Part shown: positions 1 through 9,124 of the stretch, piece by piece
Numbering within the stretch: position 1 is the stretch's first letter
Layout of the letters: every line of letters starts with the position of its first letter
Origin: Caldilineales bacterium
Lineage (GTDB): Bacteria; Chloroflexota; Anaerolineae; J102
DNA length: 64,000 nucleotides
NCBI GenBank assembly: GCA_019695115.1
Contig: JAIBAP010000009.1
Span: forward strand, 51,231 to 115,230
Direction of reading: 5' to 3'
Position numbers and translations under genes: made by a program
Notes under the pieces: model-generated
What the model was told of the DNA's origin: nothing
The model's database searches: none
The model's input: only the letters and a program-made list of their open reading frames with translations

Positions 1-1
1 A

Positions 2-340
2 CCGGGCTGTTTTAGCGCCGGGGAAACGATGGACGAGGCCTTGACCAATATCATCGAAGCCATCGAGTGCCACCTCGAAGGACTCATGCTGGATGGAGAA
101 GCTCTGCTGACGCCGACAAGCGTAGAGCGCCACCAGGGCGATCCAGCGTTTGCTGGGGGAGTGTGGGCGTTGGTGGATGTCGATGTCGCCAGGCTTTCCG
201 GCAAGACAAAAAGGGTCAACATTACCATACCAGAACGTGTGCTAAGCCTGATCGATGACTATGCTTTGCGGCAGGGAGAAACACGGTCTAACTTGCTCAC
301 ACAGGCAGCGATTGAGTATATCGCCACGCAGCCTGCATGA
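2..340 (+). CDS. hicB: HicB-family antitoxin, 5' end outside window
   Basis: The reading frame is already open at base 2 and reads PGCFSAGET before the first ATG at 29, which matches the middle of the HicB partial RNase-H-like fold, so the gene starts upstream of the window. The C-terminal half (RVNITIPERVLSLID, then RSNLLTQAA) is a ribbon-helix-helix DNA-binding domain, as in HicB antitoxins that repress their own operon and neutralise a HicA mRNA interferase. HicA usually lies just upstream and would be outside the window. No HicA-like frame lies downstream. Confidence 0.9.
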   Translation, partial: PGCFSAGETMDEALTNIIEAIECHLEGLMLDGEALLTPTSVERHQGDPAFAGGVWALVDVDVARLSGKTKRVNITIPERVLSLIDDYALRQGETRSNLLTQAAIEYIATQPA

Positions 341-393
341 GCCGCTCCCAACTCACCGTCGACCTACTCGCACGAAGCGGTGTGGGCTGAACT

Positions 394-474
394 TGAAACG
401 CAACGAGTGAAACGTGAAATGCGCGCGCACAGCCGGTTGCGTTTCACGCCTCACGCATCACGCCTCACGTTTTC
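394..474. repeat. Heptad repeat array with hairpin (CGCCTCA family)
   Basis: Positions 440-474 read as consecutive 7-mers CGTTTCA, CGCCTCA, CGCATCA, CGCCTCA, CGTTTTC. An 11-bp arm at 394-404 (TGAAACGCAAC) pairs perfectly with 436-446. The same family in the opposite orientation occurs at 21609-21650. The array ends about 10 bases before the helicase ATG. Confidence 0.8.
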
Positions 475-483
475 GCTGGGGAT

Positions 484-2538
484 ATGAACGCCCACACGCT
501 CAAAGACAACCTCCCCCGCACCTGGGGGCCGTTCTTTGGCCGGCACGGCAACTTCACGGCGGCGCAACTGGCGGCGATGCCGCTGCTGTTGGAGGGGCAC
601 AACATCATCCTTTGCGCGGCCACAGCCGGCGGCAAGACCGAGGCGGCGCTGGCCCCGCTGATCGAGCGTCACCTGCCCGTCTCGCGCCCTGGCCCGCGGC
701 TGGCCATCCTCTACTTGCTCCCCACCCGCGCCCTGATCAACGACCTCTGGCGGCGGCTGGCGGCGCCGTGCGAGGCTTTGCGCATTTCCATCGCCGTCAA
801 GACGCGCGACCTCAACACCTTCGACCCCAAGCGCCCCGCCGACCTGCTGCTTACCACGCCCGAATCGCTCGATTCCCTGCTGGCCTCGCAGCCCCGCGCC
901 CTCATCGATGTCCGGGCGGTGGTCATCGACGAGCTGCACATCTTCGATGGCGGCGTGCGCGGCGACCAATTGCGGCTGCTGCTCAACCGGCTGCGGCAAG
1001 TGCGGGGCTATGCGGCCCAATCCGGCGACGCTGCCGATGCCCAGGTGCAGTACGCCGCCCTCTCCGCCACGCTCGCCCGGCCGGAGGCCGTCGCCGCCCG
1101 CTATTTTCCCGATGGCCGGGTGGTGGATGCGGGCGGGGGCCGCGAGGTCGCCATCGAGACCCTGCCGCTGGAGGCGGAGTCACCGGCGGCGCTGTTCGAG
1201 TATCTGGCTTCGTTCCGGGGACGGGGCTGGCGCAAGGCCCTGGCCTTCTGCAACACCCGCGCCGAGGTCGAAGCCTACGCCACTGCCGCCCGCCAGTCGG
1301 GGTCGCCCTTTGGCGAGGCGGTGTTCGTCCACTACTCCAACCTGGAACGGGGCCGGCGGCGCGAGATCGAGCAGCAGTTCGCCCAGGCCGAGGCCGCCAT
1401 CTGTTTTGCCAGCAGCACGCTGGAACTGGGCATCGACATCGGCGACATCGATGTGGCGCTGCTGATCGGGGCGCCCGGCAGCCGCTCGGGTTTCGTCCAG
1501 CGGCTGGGCCGGGCCGGACGCCGCGCCCAAATCGCCCGCGCCGCCTGTTTCTACCGCACGCCGCTGGAACGCCTGCTCTTTCAGGCCCTGGCCGAAGGCG
1601 AAGGAGACGAGACGCCCCCGCCCTTCCGCCCCTCCGTCGCCATCCAGCAGATTTTCAGCCTGCTCAAGCAAAGCCCGACCGCCGCCCTGCGCCCGAAGCC
1701 TTTGCACGAACTCTGCGCGGGGATGCTGGCCCCCGCCGACGTGCAAGCCATCCTCGACCATCTGCGCGGGTCGGGCTATCTTACCCGCAAAGACATCGGC
1801 GAGTGGCGAGCAGGCGCTCGCCTCCATCGTCTTGTGGACATGCAGGCCGTGGACGAAACCGCCTTGAGCCTGCACAGCAACATCCAGAACGGCGCCGGCC
1901 GGGTGGAGATCCGCGAGCAGCAGAGCCAGCGCCTGGTGGCCAGCGTCGACCGGCAGTGGTTCGACCGCGACGTGCTGACGCTGGAAGGCCGGCCGCTGGA
2001 CGTGCAATGGTTCGATGGCGAGGCCATGTGGGTGACGAGCCATCGCGGGGACGACCTCGCCCCGCCCTTACAGTACCTCTCGTCCCGCCAGCTCCTCAGC
2101 TTCGAGCTGGCGCAGCAGCTTCCGGCTACGCTGGGATTGGCGCCGGGGGCAGCGCCGCTGGTCGCAGCGGAGGACGGCTGGCTGCTGTTCCACTGGCTGG
2201 GCGATGTCTACGGCCAGGCTCTGCTCGACCTGCTCGGCTTCACCCTGGCCGTACGCCCGACCGCCCAACCGGGGCTGGCCGTGCTGCTGGCCGAGCCGCT
2301 GCGCGCCCTCCCGCCCCTGGCCCCGCACCAACTGACGCGCTACCTGCACGACGCCTACAAGCAGTACGAATCCCTGCTGGCGCTCGGCGCCTACCAGCCC
2401 CTGCTCCCGCCCGAGCTGCGCCTACGCAGCGTGGTCGAGCAGTTCGACGCGCCCCGTTTCCTGGCGGCGGTGGGAAAGCTACGGGTCGAGGCCGCGGCGG
2501 AGGGGGTGGGAGAGGAGTTAGTGGGGTTGTTGGCGTAG
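484..2538 (+). CDS. DEAD/DEAH-box helicase, Lhr-like
   Basis: A 684-residue superfamily 2 helicase. Visible motifs are Walker A ATAGGKTE (about residues 46-53), TTPESL (about 124), the Walker B variant DELH (about 149-152), SATLARPE (about 194) and motif VI QRLGRAGRR (about 339-347). This combination, with DELH and the GRAGRR arginines, is typical of Lhr/Ski2-like DNA or RNA helicases. The C-terminal 300 residues resemble no domain I can name and lack the cysteines of some repair helicases. The ATG at 484 lies just after a heptad repeat array, with only a weak GGGG ahead of it. A role in nucleic-acid repair or processing is likely; the substrate is unknown. Confidence 0.88.
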   Translation: MNAHTLKDNLPRTWGPFFGRHGNFTAAQLAAMPLLLEGHNIILCAATAGGKTEAALAPLIERHLPVSRPGPRLAILYLLPTRALINDLWRRLAAPCEALRISIAVKTRDLNTFDPKRPADLLLTTPESLDSLLASQPRALIDVRAVVIDELHIFDGGVRGDQLRLLLNRLRQVRGYAAQSGDAADAQVQYAALSATLARPEAVAARYFPDGRVVDAGGGREVAIETLPLEAESPAALFEYLASFRGRGWRKALAFCNTRAEVEAYATAARQSGSPFGEAVFVHYSNLERGRRREIEQQFAQAEAAICFASSTLELGIDIGDIDVALLIGAPGSRSGFVQRLGRAGRRAQIARAACFYRTPLERLLFQALAEGEGDETPPPFRPSVAIQQIFSLLKQSPTAALRPKPLHELCAGMLAPADVQAILDHLRGSGYLTRKDIGEWRAGARLHRLVDMQAVDETALSLHSNIQNGAGRVEIREQQSQRLVASVDRQWFDRDVLTLEGRPLDVQWFDGEAMWVTSHRGDDLAPPLQYLSSRQLLSFELAQQLPATLGLAPGAAPLVAAEDGWLLFHWLGDVYGQALLDLLGFTLAVRPTAQPGLAVLLAEPLRALPPLAPHQLTRYLHDAYKQYESLLALGAYQPLLPPELRLRSVVEQFDAPRFLAAVGKLRVEAAAEGVGEELVGLLA

Positions 2539-2670
2539 TTCAGGCAGCGAACGCGAATATCGGCGTCTCGACCATCCGCGCCGGCTGCTTCTGCCCGCGG
2601 AGGATGCTCTGCATCGGGCGCCAATGCTTCAAGACCACAGACAAAGTGCGAGTGTGCTTCGCTCTCAGGC

Positions 2671-5670
2671 TTACGGGATGAGCTTCAGTTGCCGGGCGCG
2701 ACTCACAGCTTCTCCGCGGCTGTGGACATCGAGCTTGCTGTAGATGCTGCCCAAATGCGTCTTGACGGTGCTCTCGGAGATCGACAGTCGGGCGGCGATT
2801 TCGCGGCTGCTATGCCAGGCGCTCAACAACTGCAGAATCTCCTGCTCCCTGGCCGAGATGGATGCGGATGTCGCCAACGCCTCGAACTCTGCTTTGGCGA
2901 GGCGGGGTTGCTCGCCGATCCACGGCATGAGCCGCATGAGTTCCTTGACAAAGCCTTCTGCTTCACCCGAAAGGTTGCCTGACTCGAGCGCCAGCCTGAG
3001 GAGTGGCGCACAGGCGGCCCCCCCGTTCAGGAACGGCCGCAGAAAACGCTCGGGCGCAGCCAGCCGGATCGCTTCGGTCATCACCTGCAGCGCGGCCTTG
3101 ATCTTGTGCTGGCCGAAGCGCGCCAGGGCCAGAAAAATGCGCGTCTCCAGCAACGGCTCGATCACGATCAGTTGCGCGTAGCGCTCGATTGTGTCGGCCA
3201 ACAACGCCTCGGCTTCGCCATAGCGCGCCTGGCTCAGGTAGACTTCCGCCTGAACCTGGCGCAGCAGGTGATGCTGCGTCACGTCGCCGGCCTCCAGCAG
3301 CAGTTGTTCGGCCAGAGCACTCTTCCCCACCCGTACACTGATCAGGGCTTCGTAAGCGAGCAGATCCTCGCTTTCCAACAGGCCGCCCGGATGCCGCATC
3401 TGGATCGCACGCGCCGACTGGATGGCGGCGAGCGCCTCCTCCCCCTGGTCGAGCGCCAGATGGATTTTCGCCTGCAACAAGGCAAAGTGGATCGGCATGT
3501 TGGTGCTGGTCGGGTTCGGATCCACCTCTCGGGCCTGAGCCAGCGCGCGTTGCGCCAGGCCGGTCTCATTGCGTTCGAGATGCAGCAGCCCCTGCACCTC
3601 GAACGCAAGGCTGGCGGTTTCCGGCAGGCTGCCGCGTTGGCGCACCGCCTGGTCGAGCACCTGCCGGCAGATTCTCTCGCTGCGCCGGAGCTCCCCGCCG
3701 AAGTAGACCCGCTTGGCTAAAACGCCGCCGGCCATGAGGGCCACGAATAGATTGCGACTCTGCATTGCCTCGCGCAACAATCCGGCCACAGGCTCCTCGG
3801 GGAAGTTGTGCGACTGCCGATAGGCCGGCCGGAGCAGATACAAGCGGTCGAGCAAATCCCACCGGGCCTCGTATTCATTCCCCGAGCGGGCAGGGGGGAC
3901 AAAGGTCTGGCCGGCCCTCCACATCTGCCGGATTTGTGCGATTTCGGCCAGAACCTCACGCTCGTCCAGCGTCAATTGGTGCGCCGGCCTGGTCGCAAGA
4001 CTCCTTTCGATATCGCTGATGAACCGCGCGATCTTCTCCTGCGGCAGGGCGATGTTCGCCAGACGCATGTAGACAAAAAGCAGGTTCTTGTGCTTCTGCA
4101 CCACCCCGGGCGGCAGCTCTTGCAGCCAGCGCAAGAGACGCGAGTCCTCACCAAACTGCTCCAGCTCGCGCAGCGCCATTTCCTCGGTCAGGGTCGCGGC
4201 GTCCTCCCAGGCTTCGATAGACAGCAGATGGTGGATGGCGTCCGCCAACGCATACTGCTGGCGGTACCATTGCGCCGCGGCCTGGTGCAGCAGGGGCGCT
4301 TCTTCGGGGAAGCGTAGCTTGAGCTGGCTGCGCAGCATTTCGGCAAACAGATCGTGATACCGATACCACCCCTCTCTCGCCAGGCGGATGATGAACAGAT
4401 TCTCTTGCCACAGGCGCGCGAGCGTCTCATCACCATCGCTTTGACCCGTAACAGCATTGCAGAGGTCGCCGGTCAGGTCCTTCAGAATTGCGGTGCGCAG
4501 CAGAAAAGCCTGCGTCTCCGGTGTGCAGCGCTTCAGGACTGTCTCCATGAAGTACTCGCGCATATAGATGTGCGCGCCGCTGAAGGTATCGATGAACTGG
4601 CGACGATCCTCCTCTTTGGCCACGGCCAACGCTGAGAGCGCCAACCCGGCCGCCCAACCCTCACTGTGCCTCACCAGTTTCTCCAGGTCCTGCTGAGCCA
4701 GCGGCGCCTCCTGAAGATAGCGCTTCAGATAATCCACCCCCTCCGCTGTGCTGAACCGCAGATCGCTCGTGTCCAGTTCTGTGACCATCCTGCGCGCACG
4801 CAGATCGCCCAACGCCAGCGGGGGCCGGGTATGTCCGGCGATGACCAGCTGCAGATTGGCCGGGAAATGTCTCAGCCAGATGTGGATGGCATCGTAGATC
4901 TCGGAATGGTTGATGAAGTGAAAATCATCGAGGACGATCCCCAATCTGGGGAACTGCCTTTGCGCCACAATTGCGTTCGTCAGGTGGAGGACGGCTTCGG
5001 CCGGCGCGATGGTGGATGTGGATCGGATATAGGCCAGCAGCTCGCTGCCAAACTGCGCCTCGATTGCCTGCAACGCCGTTACCACCGAATACCAGAAGCG
5101 GACCGGATTGTTGTCGCGCTCATCGAGCGTGAGCCATGCCACAGGGAAGCCACAGGTTTGTTTCCAGTCGTTGAGAAGCGTGCTCTTGCCGAATCCGCTG
5201 GCGGCGCAGATGAGCGTGAGTGGCGTATTGATCCGCCGGATCAGGCGCGTCCGGGAGACAAGCTCGCGCGGGAGCAGCGGCGCGGTGACCTTCGTCAGCG
5301 GCAGAAATGAGGCGTCGCTGCCTTGCTCAGTTGCCGCTTTGTCAGCGCGCTCGATCTCGCCACTCGTGCGACTTGTAGGCGGATTCCCGGCCAATGTGCG
5401 GCTGGCTGCCTGCAATTTCGCAAGGGTCAGCTCTTCCGACCGGCCGAGATAGGTCTTGGCGAGCTGGCCGAAAAGCCGTCGCTCGGCATACCAGTACGTC
5501 TTGTTCCGGCGCATTTGCGAGCGGGCGACGAACCGCCCGCTGTCATCCCGGAACGCGAACTTCCGCGCCGTGGACAGCCATTCATACCACGCTACCGTTC
5601 CTACGCGGACTGAATCGGCGCCTGTCTTCAGGACGCCCTCGACCACAACCGGCTTGGCAGGATTCGACAT
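2671..5670 (-). CDS. MalT-like LuxR-family STAND transcription regulator
   Basis: 999 residues from the ATG at 5670, chosen because AGGAG lies 8 bases upstream; a longer frame to 5760 would read through the palindrome at 5689-5733. Order of parts: an N-terminal module of about 100 residues (AWYEWLSTARKFAF ... YWYAERR ... YLGRSEELTL), a STAND ATPase with Walker A ASGFGKSTLL (about 157-166) and LDDFHFI (about 247), a long helical TPR-like region, and a C-terminal LuxR helix-turn-helix (ISAREQEILQLL ... SESTVKTHLGSIYSKLDVH). MalT-type proteins are signal-dependent activators that oligomerise when an inducer binds. It is divergent from the sugar operon starting at 5900 and is its probable regulator. 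The inducer is unknown. Confidence 0.92.
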   Translation of the reverse strand: MSNPAKPVVVEGVLKTGADSVRVGTVAWYEWLSTARKFAFRDDSGRFVARSQMRRNKTYWYAERRLFGQLAKTYLGRSEELTLAKLQAASRTLAGNPPTSRTSGEIERADKAATEQGSDASFLPLTKVTAPLLPRELVSRTRLIRRINTPLTLICAASGFGKSTLLNDWKQTCGFPVAWLTLDERDNNPVRFWYSVVTALQAIEAQFGSELLAYIRSTSTIAPAEAVLHLTNAIVAQRQFPRLGIVLDDFHFINHSEIYDAIHIWLRHFPANLQLVIAGHTRPPLALGDLRARRMVTELDTSDLRFSTAEGVDYLKRYLQEAPLAQQDLEKLVRHSEGWAAGLALSALAVAKEEDRRQFIDTFSGAHIYMREYFMETVLKRCTPETQAFLLRTAILKDLTGDLCNAVTGQSDGDETLARLWQENLFIIRLAREGWYRYHDLFAEMLRSQLKLRFPEEAPLLHQAAAQWYRQQYALADAIHHLLSIEAWEDAATLTEEMALRELEQFGEDSRLLRWLQELPPGVVQKHKNLLFVYMRLANIALPQEKIARFISDIERSLATRPAHQLTLDEREVLAEIAQIRQMWRAGQTFVPPARSGNEYEARWDLLDRLYLLRPAYRQSHNFPEEPVAGLLREAMQSRNLFVALMAGGVLAKRVYFGGELRRSERICRQVLDQAVRQRGSLPETASLAFEVQGLLHLERNETGLAQRALAQAREVDPNPTSTNMPIHFALLQAKIHLALDQGEEALAAIQSARAIQMRHPGGLLESEDLLAYEALISVRVGKSALAEQLLLEAGDVTQHHLLRQVQAEVYLSQARYGEAEALLADTIERYAQLIVIEPLLETRIFLALARFGQHKIKAALQVMTEAIRLAAPERFLRPFLNGGAACAPLLRLALESGNLSGEAEGFVKELMRLMPWIGEQPRLAKAEFEALATSASISAREQEILQLLSAWHSSREIAARLSISESTVKTHLGSIYSKLDVHSRGEAVSRARQLKLIP

Positions 5671-5688
5671 GGGTTTGCTCCTGGGAGG

Positions 5689-5733
5689 AAAAGTTGCCCA
5701 ACACTTCTCATGATAGGGTGTTGGGCAACTTTT
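5689..5733. promoter_or_regulatory. Perfect 16-bp inverted repeat between divergent genes
   Basis: The left arm at 5689-5704 (AAAAGTTGCCCAACAC) is the exact reverse complement of 5718-5733, with a 13-base loop. On the minus strand it ends in T4 about 19 bases before the regulator's ribosome binding site, so it could be an operator, an attenuator or both. It lies in the only intergenic space shared by the regulator and the sugar operon. Confidence 0.75.
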
Positions 5734-5899
5734 GTCCAGTACGGCTGGCCCAATCAGCATTTTTGGCGCCTTGTTCGCTGTTCCGGCGTCTCGAATTCAT
5801 CCGATCTCCTGATTCACGCCGCGCCCAGAATCTACTATCCTTTCGATAACAAAGGGCGCTTCGGTCCCTATACCCAACCATTCCACAAGGAGGAAAGTC

Positions 5900-7255
5900 A
5901 TGAAGAACAAACTTCTGTCCATTATTGTCTTGCTTGTCATCGCGTCGATGATACTGACGGCATGCGGGGGTAGCCCCGCTGCACCGGCGGCGACAACGGC
6001 GCCCGAACAGGCGCAAGCGCCGGCTGCGACTGAGGCCCCGGCTTCAGCCGCGCCCGTCACCCTAAGCATCCTCACCTCGCCGAACCCAAACGATTCCGTG
6101 CTGACGGACGCGCTCATGGCGGCCTACACAGCCGAGCACCCGAACGTCACCTTCGAAGTGGAGACGCTGGCCGCCACCTCGGACACGGACAATCTCATCC
6201 GCACGCGCCTCGCTTCGGGCGAGATGAACGACATCTTCTACTACAACTCCGGTTCGCTGCTGAAAGCCATGAACCCGGCCAACACCCTGGTGGACCTTTC
6301 CCAAGAGCCGTTCATGGCCGACATCGCCGACTCCTTCAAGCCGACGGTCAGCCAGGGCGATGGCATCTTCGGTGTGCCGGCCGGCTTCGTGAGTGCAATG
6401 GGCATACTCTACAACAAGAGGGTCTATGAGAATCTGGGACTGAGCGTGCCCATGACGTGGGCGGAGTTCGAGGCCAACAACGAGAAGATCAAGGCGGCTG
6501 GCCTTGTTCCCGTGGCCCAGACATACGGCGACCCGTGGAGCTCGCAGATCCTGATGCTCGGCGACTACTGCAATATCGAGCAGGCCAACCCGAACTTCGC
6601 GGACGACTATACCAACAACAAGGCGAAATTCGCCACGACCCCTGCTGCCCTGGCCGGCTTCACCTACCTGCAGGAGGGCTTCGAGAAGGGCTGGTGGCCG
6701 GCAGATTTCACCACGCTGAAGTTCGACGCCGGGCTGAAGATGCTGGTCGACGGCCAGGCGGCCCACTTCCCGATGGTCACGCAGATCCTGCCGGTCATCG
6801 CCGGCAACTGGCCTGACAAGCTGAACGATATCGGCTTCTTCGCCCAACCCGGTACTGACGCCGCCAAGAACATCCTCACCGTCGGCATGCCCCTGGCCTT
6901 CTATATCCCGAAGACGAGCAAGAACATCGAGGAGGCCAAGAAGTTCCTGGCTTTCGTTGCTTCGACAGCCGGCGCCGACGCCATCACGGCGAAAACTCAA
7001 CCCGCAGGGCCTTATCTCATCAAGGGCGCGACCCTGCCGGCGACCGTTCCCCCGGTCGTGCAGGACATGAACGCCTATATCAACGCCGGCAAGGCGTGTC
7101 CGGCGCTCGAGTTCCTGTCACCGGTCAAGGGACCTACCCTGCCGCAGATCACCGTCTCGGTGGGTTCGGGACAGATGACGGCAGAAGAGGGCGCGGCCGC
7201 CTATGACAAGGATGTAGAGAAACAGGCGCAGCAGCTCGGTCTGCCCGGCTGGTAA
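5900..7255 (+). CDS. Sugar ABC transporter substrate-binding lipoprotein
   Basis: 451 residues. It has a lipoprotein signal (MKNKLL, hydrophobic stretch, ILTACGG lipobox with Cys at about 22) and an Ala/Pro/Thr-rich linker to residue 55. The fold is that of family 1 extracellular solute-binding proteins, with the characteristic ease of reading NDIFYYNSG and VPAGFVSAMGILYNK segments. Strong AAGGAGG sits 8 bases before the ATG. It is the first gene of an operon with two permeases and three glycan-active enzymes, so the ligand is probably an oligosaccharide or glycoside released by them. A stem-loop after the stop separates it from the permease genes. Confidence 0.93.
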   Translation: MKNKLLSIIVLLVIASMILTACGGSPAAPAATTAPEQAQAPAATEAPASAAPVTLSILTSPNPNDSVLTDALMAAYTAEHPNVTFEVETLAATSDTDNLIRTRLASGEMNDIFYYNSGSLLKAMNPANTLVDLSQEPFMADIADSFKPTVSQGDGIFGVPAGFVSAMGILYNKRVYENLGLSVPMTWAEFEANNEKIKAAGLVPVAQTYGDPWSSQILMLGDYCNIEQANPNFADDYTNNKAKFATTPAALAGFTYLQEGFEKGWWPADFTTLKFDAGLKMLVDGQAAHFPMVTQILPVIAGNWPDKLNDIGFFAQPGTDAAKNILTVGMPLAFYIPKTSKNIEEAKKFLAFVASTAGADAITAKTQPAGPYLIKGATLPATVPPVVQDMNAYINAGKACPALEFLSPVKGPTLPQITVSVGSGQMTAEEGAAAYDKDVEKQAQQLGLPGW

Positions 7256-7287
7256 TCGTCTGTAGAGATTCTTCTGGATGGTCAATC

Positions 7288-7324
7288 CCTGAGGACCGGG
7301 AGCGCCCTGCTTGCGGTCCTCAGG
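7288..7324 (+). terminator. Intercistronic stem-loop after binding-protein gene
   Basis: The 11-bp arms at 7288-7298 (CCTGAGGACCG) and 7314-7324 are perfect complements, followed by a CCCCTCTTT tail. Such partial terminators or RNA-stabilising hairpins commonly let a binding protein be made in excess over its permeases; that role is inferred here. Confidence 0.65.
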
Positions 7325-7357
7325 CCCCTCTTTCACGATCAGGACAAAGAGGTTTCC

Positions 7358-8287
7358 ATGAAAAACACGTCACCGGCCAGGACCTTAGCGGTGAGGCAAC
7401 GCAGTCGGGTTGAGAATACCTCACAGCCGGCCACTGTGATGTCGATGTACCCGTACTGGTTCTACCTGCCCGCCCTGCTGATCTTTGGGTTGTTCTTTCT
7501 CGTGCCATCCCTGATGGCCTTCTACTACAGCTTGACGCGCTGGACCCTGTTCGAATCCCAGTTCATCGGTCTGAAGAATTACTCCACATTCCTGCAAGAC
7601 CCGCAACTCAAGCTGGCGCTGCGCAACACCGTCATCTACGCCCTGCTGACGAGTGGGTTCAAGACCATCATCGCCCTGCCCGTTGCTGCCCTGCTGACAT
7701 CCCGGATCAAATTCAAGGGTTTCTTTCGCAGCGTCGTTTTCTTCCCCGTGTTGGTGAGCACCGTCGCAGTCGGGGCCACCTTCTCCACACTGATGCAGCC
7801 CTCCACCGGGCTGATCAACCAGTTCCTGAGCCTATTCGGCGTCCCCAAGATCGAGTGGTTGGGCAACCCGCAGCTCGCGATCTACTCGGTCGCCCTCGTC
7901 GATATCTGGAAAGGGATCGGCATCGCCATCGTGATCCTGATGGCCGGGATTCAGTCGATCCCGACCGAGTATTTCGATGCGGCCAAACTCGAAGGGGGCG
8001 CATGGGTGGCGTTTCGCCACGTGATCCTGCCGCTGAGTCGCAACGCCGCCTTCACTGTGATTCTGCTCTCGCTTATTTCCGGGCTGCGCTCGTTCGACCT
8101 GATCTGGACGCTAACCCAGGGCGGTCCCGGCTTCGCCTCAGATGTGCTCACGTCAGTCGTCCTCAAGCAGTACCAGGCCGGCTTCTACGGGCTGTCGGCA
8201 GCCGGGAATGTGCTGATCTTCCTGTTCGTCACGATCATCGCCTTTCCGCTGATGCGGTTCTTCACTCGTTTGGAGATCGAAACATGA
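7358..8287 (+). CDS. Sugar ABC transporter permease, MalF/UgpA type
   Basis: 309 residues with six predicted membrane helices. The permease EAA-type loop is visible as EYFDAAKLEGGAWVAFRHV before ILPLSRN, where the ATPase docks. An N-terminal cytoplasmic tail of about 27 residues precedes the first helix (YWFYLPALLIFGLFFLV); a later ATG at 7439 is a possible alternative start, but AGAGGT precedes the ATG at 7358. The stop overlaps the start of the next permease (ATGA), so the two are translationally coupled. No ATPase gene is present in the operon, so a shared MsmX-like ATPase encoded elsewhere probably powers it. Confidence 0.93.
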   Translation: MKNTSPARTLAVRQRSRVENTSQPATVMSMYPYWFYLPALLIFGLFFLVPSLMAFYYSLTRWTLFESQFIGLKNYSTFLQDPQLKLALRNTVIYALLTSGFKTIIALPVAALLTSRIKFKGFFRSVVFFPVLVSTVAVGATFSTLMQPSTGLINQFLSLFGVPKIEWLGNPQLAIYSVALVDIWKGIGIAIVILMAGIQSIPTEYFDAAKLEGGAWVAFRHVILPLSRNAAFTVILLSLISGLRSFDLIWTLTQGGPGFASDVLTSVVLKQYQAGFYGLSAAGNVLIFLFVTIIAFPLMRFFTRLEIET

Positions 8288-9120
8288 AAACCCGGCGACT
8301 TTTCAATGACTATTGGCTTGACCTTGTGGGCCTGCTGATCGTTGGCTTGATCTTCATCGTCCCGTTCGTGTTCATCCTCTTGACCGCCTCCAAAACGTCC
8401 GGCGAGGCCGCGCTCCTGGAATTCAGCCTGCCCACCAGGTTCCAGCTAGTCGAGAACATCACCCAGGTCATGACCTTTGCCAACAACCGTATGCTCCTGG
8501 CGCTGGCGAACAGCGCCCTGCTGACGGTGAGTTCGGTCACGGGCATTGTGCTCGTCGCTGCGCTCGTGGCTTACGTGATGCAGCGGCGCAATGACCGGAT
8601 CGCAGCAGGCGTCACCCTGATCCTGTTCATGGGGCTGGTGCTGCCGCCGGCCGTGGCAACGACGGTCTTCTTTCTGCAGAAGATCGGCGTGTATAAGACG
8701 ATATTCAGCCTGGTCATGATTGAGATAGCGTTGGCCATGCCCTTTGCGGTCGTGATCTTGCGCGCTTTCATCGGCTCGATCCCCAGGGAAATCGATGAAG
8801 CCGCCATCATGGACGGCGCTTCGCCGCTGCGTTTGTTCTTCTCGATCATCCTGCCGCTCCTGCGTCCGGCGCTCGTGACGATCATCGTCACTTCTTCGAT
8901 CGCGGTCTACAATGACTTCGCCAATCCGCTTTACTTCCTCCCCGGCGCTCGCAACGTGACCGCGCAGTTGACGATGTTCAGTTACATGGGCCAGTTTGGC
9001 ACCCAGTGGAACCTGGTCTTTGCTAACGTTGCCGTGCTCACGATCCTGCCGTTCATCATGTTCATGATCTTCCAACGGCAGATCGTCTCTGGCATGACCT
9101 CTGGCGCAGTGAAAGGCTAA
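8284..9120 (+). CDS. Sugar ABC transporter permease, MalG type
   Basis: 278 residues from the ATG at 8284, which overlaps the previous stop by four bases (ATGA); the open frame further upstream is not used. Six hydrophobic helices and the EAA loop (REIDEAAIMDGASPLRLF followed by SIILPLLRPAL) are typical of carbohydrate uptake family 1 inner permeases. It forms the heterodimeric channel with the product of 7358-8287. The esterase gene follows after four bases. Confidence 0.93.
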   Translation: MKTRRLFNDYWLDLVGLLIVGLIFIVPFVFILLTASKTSGEAALLEFSLPTRFQLVENITQVMTFANNRMLLALANSALLTVSSVTGIVLVAALVAYVMQRRNDRIAAGVTLILFMGLVLPPAVATTVFFLQKIGVYKTIFSLVMIEIALAMPFAVVILRAFIGSIPREIDEAAIMDGASPLRLFFSIILPLLRPALVTIIVTSSIAVYNDFANPLYFLPGARNVTAQLTMFSYMGQFGTQWNLVFANVAVLTILPFIMFMIFQRQIVSGMTSGAVKG

Positions 9121-9124
9121 CCCC

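Noticed and set aside
414..2681. 755-residue plus-strand frame over the helicase
   Set aside because: An Arg/Pro/Ala-rich shadow of the helicase gene in another frame; the helicase frame has all motifs.
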